A DNA stretch of 35,925 nucleotides from JBAZWV01 sp964393325. Its GTDB lineage: Bacteria; Patescibacteriota; Patescibacteriia; 2-12-FULL-60-25. The position numbers and the translations under genes are program-made. The DNA lies in NCBI GenBank assembly GCA_964393325.1, contig CAYMTE010000010.1, positions 1 through 35,925 of the forward strand, given 5' to 3'. Positions 12,481-20,792 of the stretch are shown here, in pieces (position 1 is the stretch's first letter; every line of letters begins with the position of its first letter). The notes under the pieces were generated by a model, which was not told where the DNA came from, did not search any database, and saw nothing but the letters and a program-made list of their open reading frames with translations.

Positions 12481-13467
12481 TTACTTCGCAGGGTTGAGTG
12501 GTGGTTTCCCCGAGAGAACGGCGATGATGTTCTCCGCCGCGACCATGCTCATTGCTTCACGCGCTTCGATGGTCGCACTCGCGATATGCGGCGTGAGTAT
12601 GATGTTCGGAAAACTCTTGAGTTCGAGGTTGTCGGTGAGATCGCAGTCGATGGCGGGCTCGCATTCGAACACATCGAGCGCGGCGCCGGCAATACGCTTG
12701 GTTTTGATGGCGCGAAGAAGCGCTTTTTCATCTACCACTGGGCCACGCGCGGTATTTACAAGGAACGCGGTCTTCTTCATAGAGGCGAATTCCGCCGTGG
12801 AGATCAGATGCCGCGTCGATGGCAGGAGCGGAACGTGGAGTGAGACGAAATCCGACGTTTCAAGGAGTCGGTTGAGCGGGAGTTGCGTGGCGGAAAACTC
12901 TTTTTCAAGCGCTTCGTTTCTGTGAGCATCCGCATACACAAGCTTCATACCGAATCCGTGGACGGCTCGTCGTGCGAGTGCGCTGCCGATGCGTCCCGCG
13001 CCAACGATGCCTAGCGTTTTGCCGTACAAATCCGTTCCGGTGAGCAGCGTCGGTGACCAGCCGGTGTATTTTTTCGCCTTCGCGAATGCATCCGCCTCGG
13101 CCACGCGGTGTGCGAGACAGATCATGAGCGCGAACGCGTGTTCCGCAACCGCTTCGTTGACCTTGTCGCTCGGCGTATTTGTGACGATGATATTCCGTTT
13201 TTTTGCCGCAGCGAGATCGATGTTATCAAAACCAACCGCGTAGTTTGCAACGATCTGTAAATTCGGACCGGCGGCCGCAAAGACGGCGTCGTCGATAGAA
13301 TCCGTGAGCAGTGAGAGGATCGCGGATGCGCCGCGTACCTTCGTGAGGAGCTCTTTGCGCGGAATGATCTTGTCTTCGGGATACACTTCCACGCGATATC
13401 CTTGTGTTTTGAGGGCTTTAATGCCGGAATCGGCAAAACGTCGGGTGACGTAGATGAAGGGTTTCAT
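12481..13467 (-). CDS. D-isomer-specific 2-hydroxyacid dehydrogenase, glyoxylate/hydroxypyruvate reductase type (328 aa)
   Basis: The protein has the substrate-binding domain, the NAD-binding Rossmann domain with GAGRIG (156-161), and the catalytic triad Arg241 (NTARGPVVD), Glu270 (FECEP) and His294 (TPHIAS). The VGFDNID segment (78-84) and overall pattern are closest to GyaR-type glyoxylate/hydroxypyruvate reductases rather than D-lactate dehydrogenase. Full-length PGDH would carry an extra ACT domain, which is absent. It interconverts a 2-oxo acid and a D-2-hydroxyacid with NAD(P)H in the cytoplasm; the actual substrate is not determined by sequence. ATG 13467 lies 6 nt after an extended -10, so the gene is predicted leaderless. 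No terminator is seen after it. Confidence 0.9.
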   Translation of the reverse strand: MKPFIYVTRRFADSGIKALKTQGYRVEVYPEDKIIPRKELLTKVRGASAILSLLTDSIDDAVFAAAGPNLQIVANYAVGFDNIDLAAAKKRNIIVTNTPSDKVNEAVAEHAFALMICLAHRVAEADAFAKAKKYTGWSPTLLTGTDLYGKTLGIVGAGRIGSALARRAVHGFGMKLVYADAHRNEALEKEFSATQLPLNRLLETSDFVSLHVPLLPSTRHLISTAEFASMKKTAFLVNTARGPVVDEKALLRAIKTKRIAGAALDVFECEPAIDCDLTDNLELKSFPNIILTPHIASATIEAREAMSMVAAENIIAVLSGKPPLNPAK

Positions 13468-13473
13468 GCCGCG

Positions 13474-13482
13474 ATTGTATCA
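13474..13482 (-). promoter_or_regulatory. Extended -10 leaderless promoter of the dehydrogenase
   Basis: On the minus strand TGATACAAT (TGn + TACAAT) ends 6 nt before ATG 13467. No good -35 is visible. It lies just before the stop codon region of the upstream transporter gene (13487). Confidence 0.65.
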
Positions 13483-13486
13483 CGCG

Positions 13487-14464
13487 TTACGGCAAGCTGA
13501 AGGGCTGAAGATGTTTTGGCGGCGTTGATCGTCGTGCGGTAATCGCGCGTTTCGCGAACCAGCGAAGCGGGGGAAGGAGAGCATTCACGATGAGGAGAAT
13601 GATGACGAGTCTTGGAACGACGTTGTGGGTGGGGAAATACCGATTGCCGATGAAGAGGGCGAGCGTGTTGTTCATGTAGATCATGCAGAGCGCGATTGTT
13701 GCGCGCTCGGATTGCGTACGCCACCACGCCATGGCGTAGGCGAGCCAGGTGATGCCGCCCATGTACACGAGCATGACAAGGAGGATGCCAACCTCGTCCC
13801 ATCCAAGGACAACGGTGGATCCAGCGGTTGTATCTGCAACAATGGCGGCGATTAGAATCCCAAAAGAGGTGACGGAGATTTGTCGCCAGACGCCGGTGTG
13901 ACGTTGTACGAAGGCGGGAGCGCGTCGTTGAACGACCGCGGCAACGGCAAAGGGGAGGACGATCGTGAGAAGGAGATCGCCAAAGAGTTGAGCGGTTGGA
14001 ATAGGGATGCTTTGTCCGATGAGAAGCTGAAAGATCAACGGCACGCTAAAAGGTGCAAGCAGGGATGTGGCAGCGGTAATAACAAGCGCGAGCGTGGTTT
14101 TTCCTCCAAAAAAGTCGGCGATAAGCGCGATTGTCATACCAGTTGGCATTGCACCGACGATGAGGAACGGTAATGCCCACTCTTCGGCGAAGATGCGCGG
14201 CGGAAGCCACATCGCGATCGGCATAAACACAAGCATGAAGATGGATGTGAGCACGAGCATCCGCCAGTCTTTTGCGTAGGTGACGAGTTCGGAGAGGGAA
14301 AGTCGGAGACTAGAGGTAAAAAAGATGAGCATGAGCAACTCGGTGCTCACGGAGGCGATGGGTCGGAAGACGTGCGGGAAGATGAGTCCGGCAATGAGCG
14401 CCAAAAACACCACCATGATTTGATTTTCTGTCACGAGGTGTTTGAGTGTCTTTCCGATCAGCAT
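13487..14464 (-). CDS. Bile acid:Na+ symporter/arsenite permease (BASS) superfamily transporter (325 aa)
   Basis: This is an integral membrane protein with about nine or ten hydrophobic segments spread over the full length. MPTGMTIALIADFFGGKTTLALVITAATSLLAPF, at about residues 106-139, resembles the conserved crossover region of the BASS/SBF fold (small residues around Pro and Gly, then a polar loop). YMNNTLALFIGNRYF near the C-terminus matches the second, inverted repeat. Family members move organic anions such as bile acids, pantoate or pyruvate with Na+, or arsenite; the substrate here is unknown. It starts 1 nt after the stop of the PfkB kinase gene, so the two form an operon and a sugar- or organic-acid-linked substrate is possible. 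Confidence 0.8.
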   Translation of the reverse strand: MLIGKTLKHLVTENQIMVVFLALIAGLIFPHVFRPIASVSTELLMLIFFTSSLRLSLSELVTYAKDWRMLVLTSIFMLVFMPIAMWLPPRIFAEEWALPFLIVGAMPTGMTIALIADFFGGKTTLALVITAATSLLAPFSVPLIFQLLIGQSIPIPTAQLFGDLLLTIVLPFAVAAVVQRRAPAFVQRHTGVWRQISVTSFGILIAAIVADTTAGSTVVLGWDEVGILLVMLVYMGGITWLAYAMAWWRTQSERATIALCMIYMNNTLALFIGNRYFPTHNVVPRLVIILLIVNALLPPLRWFAKRAITARRSTPPKHLQPFSLP

Positions 14465-14465
14465 A

Positions 14466-15473
14466 TTACGCGACCGAGAGGGTTCGTACGGTGACGCGTT
14501 TGAGATCTTTTGATGAGGGGAAGGTCTTGAGGATGCCTGCTTTTGCGCCCATGTGGGTGATCACGCCAAAGGAGTTGAGCATTCCGGCGCGAAGTCCGAC
14601 TTCAAGATTGCCTGTTTTGATCGCTGCGGCGGTAAATGCGCTGCCAAATGCGTCACCTGCGCCGGTTGTGTTGATGCGTTTTCCAGAGAGTGCGGGTGCA
14701 TACCACGTGGTGCCGCGCGTGTGAACGTAGGCGCCATGTTGGCCGTCCGTGATCACGAGCGCCTGACGAGGGAGGGGAGAGAGACGATGTAGAATTCGAT
14801 CAAGATGACGGGGCGCGGCATCTGCGAGTTCTGCGGCTTCTTCTCGATTGAGAATCAAGATGTCTGTCTGAACCAGCCACGGAGTGAGTGTTTTGAGTCC
14901 AAGCTCAAGCTCGGCGTTTCCTGGGTTCCATGCCACGTTCATTTTGCGCGTTTTAACCTGCGAAAAGATGGATTTGAGAATCTGTGCGTTGCCCGCGACA
15001 GACGTGAGATAGATCCAGGAGGGGTCGAGTCGCTTCCAGTCGATCCGTTTAGGATCAATGTTGCGCGAGGCGCCGCGGTACACGAGGATTGCTCGTTGCC
15101 CACTGCCGGAAACAAGAATGAGGGAATATCCGGTTCCCTCGCGGGGATCTTCTTGAAGCGCGTGGGTATCGATGCCGTGCTCCGCAAGTCGCTCTACGAG
15201 TTCTCGGCCACCAATATCCTTTCCAAGACGCGCGACGGTCGCGGTCTTGAAACCGAACCGTACAAACGTGACCGCGGCGTTTGTTGCGCCTCCACCGGTT
15301 TCGAACACGATGTTATCGACGTCGATTTTTGCCCCAAGCGGGAAACAAGTGTCAAACCCATCCGGTGCATTCGGATCGCGAACGCTTTTGAAGCGCGGGC
15401 TCAAAATAAAGACGTCTCGGGTTGCGGCGCCGATAGTCAAGATGTCGACGGAGCGAGATTTTGCGGTAGACAT
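14466..15473 (-). CDS. PfkB-family carbohydrate kinase (335 aa)
   Basis: The ribokinase/PfkB fold is shown by an N-terminal strand (VDILTIGAATRDVF), GGGATNAAVTFVRFG (about residues 59-73), and the C-terminal signature NTTGAGDAFGSAF (about 268-280), where Asp is the catalytic base and GAGD forms the anion hole. It phosphorylates a sugar or nucleoside with ATP; the specificity (ribose, fructose, adenosine and others) cannot be read. A second, diverged paralogue lies at 19744-20745. ATG 15473 lies 6 nt after TACAAT, so the mRNA is predicted leaderless. It shares an operon with the BASS-type transporter and is divergent from the DUF2207 gene with only 24 bp between the start codons. Confidence 0.9.
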   Translation of the reverse strand: MSTAKSRSVDILTIGAATRDVFILSPRFKSVRDPNAPDGFDTCFPLGAKIDVDNIVFETGGGATNAAVTFVRFGFKTATVARLGKDIGGRELVERLAEHGIDTHALQEDPREGTGYSLILVSGSGQRAILVYRGASRNIDPKRIDWKRLDPSWIYLTSVAGNAQILKSIFSQVKTRKMNVAWNPGNAELELGLKTLTPWLVQTDILILNREEAAELADAAPRHLDRILHRLSPLPRQALVITDGQHGAYVHTRGTTWYAPALSGKRINTTGAGDAFGSAFTAAAIKTGNLEVGLRAGMLNSFGVITHMGAKAGILKTFPSSKDLKRVTVRTLSVA

Positions 15474-15489
15474 GAGGACATTGTACCCT
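15461..15489 (+). promoter_or_regulatory. Leaderless promoter of the DUF2207 gene
   Basis: TTGCGG (15461-15466, inside the first codons of the divergent pfkB gene), a 17-nt spacer, TACCCT (15484-15489), then 8 nt to ATG 15498. Its -10 shares TA with the -10 of the opposite promoter. Confidence 0.6.
15480..15485 (-). promoter_or_regulatory. -10 of the leaderless pfkB/transporter promoter
   Basis: TACAAT on the minus strand, 6 nt before ATG 15473. It overlaps by 2 bp the -10 of the divergent DUF2207 promoter, so both promoters can hardly be occupied at once. Confidence 0.65.
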
Positions 15490-15497
15490 ACTCGCGT

Positions 15498-17192
15498 ATG
15501 AAACGTCTTCTTGGTTTTCTTGGGTTCTTCGCAGGAATTGCGCTGTTATGCGCTCCGCGGTTTGTACATGCAGAGGTTATTCGTGATTTTCGCGTTGAAG
15601 CAGAGGTGGATGCGGAACGAAACCTCACGGTTGTTGAAACGATTACCTACGATTTTGAGAAAGCGGAAAAACACGGGATCTTTCGAAAAATACCGGTTCG
15701 ATATGACCGAAACGGCTATTCGTATCATCTTCGTTTGGGCGATATTGAAACGCGGATGGACGATGCGCCCATTGAGACGGATATCTCGAATACCGGCGGC
15801 AGTGTCGTGATCAAGATTGGTGACCCGGATCGGACGATCACCGGTTCGCACGTCTACACGATCCGATATCGAACAAATCGCGCCATTAATTTTTTTGATG
15901 ATCATAGCGAATTGTATTGGAACGTTACGGGAAACGAGTGGCCGGTGATCATTGAGCAGTCGTCATTTTCTCTGAAGATGCCTCCGGAGATTCTGAAGTA
16001 TCCGCCGAAGGCCGCGTGCTATACGGGTCCGTACGGATCTCCCGCGGCGGAATGTAAAACGAATTCCTTTGATCGATTTGTGACGTTCTCCTCTTCGCGA
16101 GCGCTGTTGCCAGGCGAAGGGTTCACGATTGTCGCGGGCATGCCACGCGGGATCATCCGTGCGCCATCGTCACTTGAACGAGCGTTGATGATACTCCGAG
16201 ACAATTTCGCGCTAGCGATTCCGGTGATTGTGTTCGTTTTTATGTTTTCTGCCTGGTGGAAGTTTGGACGCGATCCGCAGATGGGGTCGGTTATTCCAGA
16301 ATATGAGCCGCCGGAGCATCTGGAACCGCATGAAGTCGCTGCGGCGCGCGAAAACGGAACCGTCCCGGCCCGCGGAGTTGCGGCTGCGCTGATTGAGCTT
16401 GCGCGGCGGGGATACATCCATGTCCGGTTTGGAGAAAAAGACGGATTGTTTTCGAAAACGCCAACATATACGTTGGTAAAAATGAAGGAGCCAAAAGATC
16501 TGGATGCCGCGCTTGCGGGGCTCATGAGCGGCATGTTTGATTCCGGTCCCGAAATTCGTGTCGATCAATTTCGAGAGAAGAAGATTTATCTCGTGGTAAC
16601 AGCGTTTCGGAAGCGCGTTGCGGATGCGTTTGAAAAGCGAGGGTATTTTTCGAACACGTGGTACAACAACGTCGGCGTGTATGTCATCGTCGGCGTGCTG
16701 CTCATTTGGTTGTCGGTGTTGTTTGGGGGAGGAACAATCTTTGGTGTGTTTGCAGTCGTTGTTTCGGGACTGATTATCATCGCCTTTGGATTTATCATGC
16801 CAAAACGAACGCTTAAGGGTACAGAAATCTTACGAAAAATTAAGGGATTTGAGTTGTATCTCACGGTCGCGGAAAAAGATCGGATCGCATTTCATAATGC
16901 GCCGGCTCGAACACCGGAACGGTTTCAGGCACTCCTGCCGTACGCGATTGCATTGGGGGTTGAAAAGGAATGGACGGAGCAATTTAAGGATATGGATATT
17001 AAAGCCCCAGATTGGGCAGAAGGAGATGCCTTCCGTGCAAACTGGATGACGTCGCTCGTGCGAAATATCGGCGCGTTTAACGCATCTGCCGCGGCAGGAT
17101 TTTCCCCGTCGTCGGCAGGGTCGGGCGGATCAGGATTTTCTGGCGGAGGATCCGGTGGCGGATTTGGCGGCGGCGGAGGCGGGAGCTGGTGA
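15498..17192 (+). CDS. DUF2207-family membrane protein (564 aa)
   Basis: A signal peptide (about residues 1-25, ending VHA before EVIRDF) is followed by the DUF2207 extracytoplasmic beta domain (about 26-225). This includes the family-like ERNLTVVETITYDF and HGIFRKIPVRY. A membrane segment lies at about 236-255, then a cytoplasmic region with a winged-helix-like piece (AAALIELARRGYIHV). Two further membrane segments lie at about 394-434, and a second cytoplasmic part follows. The C-terminus is a Gly/Ser run (about 537-564) ending in GGGGGGSW, typical of this family. The function of DUF2207 proteins is not established; an envelope role is inferred. The much longer open frame starting at 14805 is an antisense artefact through pfkB; the signal peptide and promoter fix ATG 15498. 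Confidence 0.88.
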   Translation: MKRLLGFLGFFAGIALLCAPRFVHAEVIRDFRVEAEVDAERNLTVVETITYDFEKAEKHGIFRKIPVRYDRNGYSYHLRLGDIETRMDDAPIETDISNTGGSVVIKIGDPDRTITGSHVYTIRYRTNRAINFFDDHSELYWNVTGNEWPVIIEQSSFSLKMPPEILKYPPKAACYTGPYGSPAAECKTNSFDRFVTFSSSRALLPGEGFTIVAGMPRGIIRAPSSLERALMILRDNFALAIPVIVFVFMFSAWWKFGRDPQMGSVIPEYEPPEHLEPHEVAAARENGTVPARGVAAALIELARRGYIHVRFGEKDGLFSKTPTYTLVKMKEPKDLDAALAGLMSGMFDSGPEIRVDQFREKKIYLVVTAFRKRVADAFEKRGYFSNTWYNNVGVYVIVGVLLIWLSVLFGGGTIFGVFAVVVSGLIIIAFGFIMPKRTLKGTEILRKIKGFELYLTVAEKDRIAFHNAPARTPERFQALLPYAIALGVEKEWTEQFKDMDIKAPDWAEGDAFRANWMTSLVRNIGAFNASAAAGFSPSSAGSGGSGFSGGGSGGGFGGGGGGSW

Positions 17193-17361
17193 GAACGGAT
17201 GAATGAGGCGGGAGCCCGACTCGAGGTCGGGTCGATGGATTCGGAATGTATGTAAAGAATAATGAATCCGATCGAGGTTCCGCCGTTTGATCGCGGCAGC
17301 AGATCACTCTGCCGCCTCATGCATCTCTTGTATAAAAGTCTTCCACAAAAAGCATAGCATG
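17193..17361. other. Structured intergenic stretch after the DUF2207 gene
   Basis: No gene is seen. CCCGAC/GTCGGG (17208-17222) and GCGGCAG/CTGCCGC (17293-17299, 17309-17315) are short perfect hairpins without T-runs. GGCGGGAGCC and GGTTCCGCC lie at the outer ends of a larger imperfect palindrome. Together they may act as a 3'-end structure or a diverged repeat element. Confidence 0.35.
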
Positions 17362-17387
17362 AAAAAACCACCTCACGGGAGGTGGTT
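17362..17387 (-). terminator. Terminator of the 450-aa orphan gene
   Basis: AACCACCTC, loop ACGG, GAGGTGGTT; on the minus strand it is followed by TTTT. It lies just beyond the stop at 17393. Confidence 0.85.
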
Positions 17388-17392
17388 GTGCG

Positions 17393-18745
17393 TTATTCTG
17401 CGGCGCGTTTCGTCGCAGAAAGGGTGCTTGCGAGAGTCTTCGCGACTCGTGTGCGGACATCCTCTGGTAGGAGCTCCAGAAATGGTCCGATGAGCTGCTG
17501 CTCCGTCAGGGAGTGGCCGTTGAGCCGTTCCGCGGCCTGATCCTTGATGAAACACGTCATCATGGAGATGCGTGCTTTTGGCTGAAGGGGCCACTTCCCA
17601 TCGTCCACGAGTTCGGCCAGTGCGGCGAGGTCTTCGTTTTTGCACGTTTTTGGATTCTTGATCTCCACGCCTTTCTCCTTCAGGCGAGGGATAAAGACAC
17701 CGTTCGCGAGCTCGAGAAGCGAGCTTCGGGGTCGTGCGCCGGAATCGCTTTTCGACTCCTCGAGTTCCGAAAGCGAGAGTTTGATGCCGGGTTTTTGTGA
17801 CATCTCTTCTGCGACGTCGGCTTCATCGATCGCCTCCGCCTCGACGACAGCATCTTCTTCTGGAAGCGCCGGGAGGTGTGTAGGACGCTCCATGCGGTGC
17901 GCTTCGAGGTCGTCCGGAGGGACGAGCGGTGTCGGTCGCGTGGCGGGGTGTTCGGTCTCGAGCATGTTCACCGTCCCGTCTTCGTCTGCCGCAACGGGAA
18001 TGAACGCCATCAGCTCGCCGGCGCGCTTGAACACGTGGTACACCTCGAGGAGGTCGAGGTGCGCTGCGATTGTCACAGGCGTCATAATGGCGAGCTCCAT
18101 CTCTGCCGTGAACGGCTTCGAAGGATGCTCGGCCTCGTGTTCCAGCCTCGCGCGGTTCACCGCGACGCGTACGCGGAGCGGGATTCGTTCCTGGACGTGC
18201 TCCTCGGGGAGCGCCGAGCGCATCTGGAGATGACTCATGATTTGCGGCTTGTCTCCTCGAGGCTCGAGCAGAGCGTCGAGGAGCATTGCAACGAGTTCGC
18301 GAAGCAGCGGATCATTCGTCTCCCAGGGGAATCGCTCGAGAAGGAGCTTGAAGATCGCTCCTGCGTCGCCATATACCGCGAGCTCGTCGGGCTGAAATGC
18401 CGCATCAAACTCCTGCACGGTGCAGTCAACACCAATGGCGTCGTCGATATCCATCGCCTGGCGTTCCGTGCTGCGCTTGCGCGCCGCACCGGCTTTGAGG
18501 CCCGTGAGCTCTGTCGTGATCCGCTGCCGAATATCCGGCCGATCGACGAACCACTTCATGCGAACGTTGGCTGGGAATGCGTCGCGAAGCTGCCCGGACG
18601 TAAACCAGTCGACGTTCGCCTTGCGGAGGAGGTCTATGCACGTCGATACGTACTGTAGCTCCGGGTGTTCCGAGAGGAACGTCTCGGCCTCTGCGGCGCG
18701 TGCGTTGTCCGTCGAATCCGGGTCCGTATGGAGCAACTTCCTCAT
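17393..18745 (-). CDS. Large orphan cytoplasmic protein (450 aa)
   Basis: There is no signal peptide or membrane segment. The N-terminal two thirds are helical, with LSEHPELQYVSTCIDLLRKA near the start, a run ERFPWETNDPLLRELVAMLLDALLEP, and LRVRVAVNRARLEHEAEH. A Pro-rich linker leads to a very acidic stretch (EEDAVVEAEAIDEADVAEEM). The C-terminal ~110 residues are helical and basic, ending in TLSATKRAAE. No family is recognised. ATG 18745 is chosen for a strong Shine-Dalgarno AAAGGAGGG; the frame extends further to 18796 without support. It has its own promoter, a ~40-nt leader and a terminator. Alternating charged blocks suggest a scaffold or nucleic-acid-associated role, but this is a guess. 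Confidence 0.75.
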   Translation of the reverse strand: MRKLLHTDPDSTDNARAAEAETFLSEHPELQYVSTCIDLLRKANVDWFTSGQLRDAFPANVRMKWFVDRPDIRQRITTELTGLKAGAARKRSTERQAMDIDDAIGVDCTVQEFDAAFQPDELAVYGDAGAIFKLLLERFPWETNDPLLRELVAMLLDALLEPRGDKPQIMSHLQMRSALPEEHVQERIPLRVRVAVNRARLEHEAEHPSKPFTAEMELAIMTPVTIAAHLDLLEVYHVFKRAGELMAFIPVAADEDGTVNMLETEHPATRPTPLVPPDDLEAHRMERPTHLPALPEEDAVVEAEAIDEADVAEEMSQKPGIKLSLSELEESKSDSGARPRSSLLELANGVFIPRLKEKGVEIKNPKTCKNEDLAALAELVDDGKWPLQPKARISMMTCFIKDQAAERLNGHSLTEQQLIGPFLELLPEDVRTRVAKTLASTLSATKRAAE

Positions 18746-18792
18746 GAGAAACCCTCCTTTTGTGGGCAAAAGTGATGGAAAGAGCTGTTGCG

Positions 18793-18821
18793 ACACTGCC
18801 AGAAGAAGAGCGTTTTGTCAA
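18793..18821 (-). promoter_or_regulatory. Promoter of the 450-aa orphan gene
   Basis: On the minus strand perfect TTGACA (plus 18816-18821), a 17-nt spacer and CAGTGT (plus 18793-18798) preceded by TGG (extended -10). The hexamer itself is a weak match. Confidence 0.5.
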
Positions 18822-18842
18822 CTCATCATTGGTCAAGATGGA

Positions 18843-18871
18843 TTGACATTTTCGCTGTTGTAGAGTAGAAC
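18843..18871 (+). promoter_or_regulatory. Promoter of the 233-aa orphan gene
   Basis: TTGACA (18843-18848), a 17-nt spacer, TAGAAC (18866-18871). The leader is about 95 nt and includes small stems (AGCATG/CATGCT) before the Shine-Dalgarno AGGAGG (18964-18969). Confidence 0.6.
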
Positions 18872-18973
18872 GGCCAGTGTCAGAAACGGCCGCGGATCTT
18901 CCGGACAGCATGTTTCTTTCATGCTCTTTGATGAACGAGGACGGCGAATAATTTTGACACGCCAGGAGGATCT

Positions 18974-19675
18974 ATGGAAAATCCGTTCGATGTCCCGAGC
19001 GAAGTGTTTGTCCGAATTTTGATTGATGCGATTATGGAGCGAGGTGTAGAACAGGCGCATCTCGAACGCGTTATCAAAGACGCCGAACTTCGAAGCCGTG
19101 TCGTAGATCTTCTTCTTGGTCCCGCTCCTTCGAAGCCGCATGCTTCTCAAACGCCGCCTCCTTTGGAGGAGCAAGAAGCAGACGTGGAGGTGTATGACGA
19201 TGCGCGTGTTTTTCCCGCGCATGTCTCGTATCGAATGCCAACGTTTCGTGACCTTAGGCAGCAGTTTTCCGAACGGGTTGATGCGACCTACGCGGATTTT
19301 TTCCTCGATTCGCACGAGAGAAGGAGGGTCGCGAGGACGGATCGGGTGTGTGTCTTTGTCTATGTCCGTATGAGCGAGAGTACGACAGAAGGGCTTGTTC
19401 TCCAGGAGATCCGTCGACGCGGGCTGCGTTCAGCGACATTTGAGGAGTTGTTGGCATTTGATCGCCAATATCCGAACGAAGGCAGGCAGATTTCAATTGT
19501 TGCGTTGGGTGATTCACCTCCGCAGGGGCAGGAGATGTCTGCGCATCTGGGATTCATTCCAATAATCACGCAATACGTTGGTGGGAAGAATCTCATGTTA
19601 AAAAGCTCGCGTAGAATGTATGGAACGGGATATCGTTTTCTCGCTGTGCGCGAAGACGCGTCGTCCGTCACATGA
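18974..19675 (+). CDS. Orphan cytoplasmic protein (233 aa)
   Basis: A helical N-terminal domain (about residues 8-50, MENPFDVPSEVFVRILIDA...RVVDLLLG) is followed by a Pro/Glu linker and a C-terminal alpha/beta domain (about 85-230). The latter contains LVLQEIRRRGLRSATFEELLAF, QISIVALGDS and GYRFLAVRE. I recall similar 'tfeELLaf...ivaLG' proteins as uncharacterised CPR families, but can name no function. There is no signal or membrane segment. The start is fixed by AGGAGG 4 nt before the ATG. It is transcribed alone from a promoter divergent to that of the 450-aa gene, and ends before a terminator shared with the convergent PfkB gene. Confidence 0.75.
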   Translation: MENPFDVPSEVFVRILIDAIMERGVEQAHLERVIKDAELRSRVVDLLLGPAPSKPHASQTPPPLEEQEADVEVYDDARVFPAHVSYRMPTFRDLRQQFSERVDATYADFFLDSHERRRVARTDRVCVFVYVRMSESTTEGLVLQEIRRRGLRSATFEELLAFDRQYPNEGRQISIVALGDSPPQGQEMSAHLGFIPIITQYVGGKNLMLKSSRRMYGTGYRFLAVREDASSVT

Positions 19676-19719
19676 ACGACGTATCATTGTGTCTATAGGG
19701 CGTGCGTGCACCTTTCTTT

Positions 19720-19745
19720 AAGACCTCGCAGTGAGGTCTTTTTTT
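19720..19745. terminator. Bidirectional terminator between convergent genes
   Basis: AAGACCTC, loop GCAGT, GAGGTCTT and TTTTT. It overlaps the stop of the minus-strand PfkB gene (19744). Confidence 0.85.
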
Positions 19746-20745
19746 ATTTCTCAAGATGTACCGCTTGGATTTTTGCGTGCTTTTTGAGCTGGCTATGCAT
19801 CTCCTGTGTGGTGAGGAGACCGGCTTGTGGTCCGACGTGGCCAATGACGCTCGCGCTGTTCAACGCACCCCAGCGGAGCGCCTCGGAAAGCGGGAGGCGT
19901 TTGAGAAGAGCGGCGGTAACACCTGTTGCAAAGCTATCTCCTGCGCCGGTTTTTTCGACAACGCGGGCAGGAATAATGGGCATAAACCAATGATCTGTTC
20001 CATCGTACGCATGCGCGCCGTTGCCGCCATCGGTGATGATGACGATCTTCGCACCGTGTCCGTGAAATGATTCTAACAGGTTAAGCATCGTACGTTCTCC
20101 ATCGGGGAGGAGGTGATGTGCTTCGTCTTTATTCAAAATAAAGAGATCGCTGCGCTTGAGGAGTGGGGCGATTGCTCGAAAACCGGAGAGTACGTGTGTA
20201 GTGCCGGGCTGAAACGCGAAAAACGTTTCCGGATGATCTTTGAGATAGTGTGTGAGCGTGCGATCGAATGCGATGTGTTTTGTTCCCATTGCCGAGTAGT
20301 AGATACAACGCGTGTCTGCGAGCGAGGGGAGCGAGTAGGTCCGCGGCGTGAAGTAAACGAACTGTGTTCGTTCCTTTTGATAGTTCAGAATTGTCGCTTC
20401 GCTCGTCGGACTGGATGCATCAATGGTGACGTATCGGTGATCGACCTTATCTTTTTTGAGAGCGGCACGGACATGATCGCCTGCGACGTCCTTTCCGACC
20501 CAGGTTACGAGTGCGGTTTTGAGCCCGAGACGGGATGCGCCAACCGCGGCATTCGCCGAATTGCCTGCGGCCGGAACTTTTACGACGGTTTCGACCGGGA
20601 TTTTTTCGGCGTATTCTACGCACAGGAGATTGCGCTCGGCGTCCAGGTGAACGCCGTGATTCTGGTCATGCAACATGTAAAACACGTCGCGGAGGGACTC
20701 ACCGATCGCGATAACGTCAAAGCTTCGACGGGAAGGCTGTTTCAT
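19744..20745 (-). CDS. PfkB-family carbohydrate kinase, second paralogue (333 aa)
   Basis: The ribokinase fold is marked by FDVIAIGESLRDVFY (N-terminal strand and substrate Asp), AAGNSANAAVGASRLG (about residues 59-74) and EKTGAGDSFATGV (about 268-280) with the catalytic Asp and anion hole. FILNKDEAHHLL matches the conserved N-x-x-E region that helps bind Mg-ATP. The first motif is AAGNSAN rather than the usual GGxxxN. The sugar substrate is unknown; it differs enough from the 14466-15473 paralogue to suggest a different substrate. ATG 20745 lies 8 nt after an extended -10, so it is predicted leaderless and separate from the transketolase operon upstream. Confidence 0.9.
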   Translation of the reverse strand: MKQPSRRSFDVIAIGESLRDVFYMLHDQNHGVHLDAERNLLCVEYAEKIPVETVVKVPAAGNSANAAVGASRLGLKTALVTWVGKDVAGDHVRAALKKDKVDHRYVTIDASSPTSEATILNYQKERTQFVYFTPRTYSLPSLADTRCIYYSAMGTKHIAFDRTLTHYLKDHPETFFAFQPGTTHVLSGFRAIAPLLKRSDLFILNKDEAHHLLPDGERTMLNLLESFHGHGAKIVIITDGGNGAHAYDGTDHWFMPIIPARVVEKTGAGDSFATGVTAALLKRLPLSEALRWGALNSASVIGHVGPQAGLLTTQEMHSQLKKHAKIQAVHLEK

Positions 20746-20753
20746 ACGCCGCT

Positions 20754-20762
20754 AGCATAGCA
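20754..20762 (-). promoter_or_regulatory. Extended -10 leaderless promoter of the second PfkB gene
   Basis: On the minus strand TGCTATGCT (TGn + TATGCT), then 8 nt to ATG 20745. The same nonamer is used by the micro-operon at 3842-3850. Confidence 0.6.
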
Positions 20763-20792
20763 GGCGCGCCTTCGAGCGCGGAGGGGGTGGGG

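Noticed and set aside
14805..15497. Long open frame continuing upstream of the DUF2207 gene
   Set aside because: It runs antisense through pfkB, whose motifs are intact. A signal peptide and promoter place the DUF2207 start at 15498.
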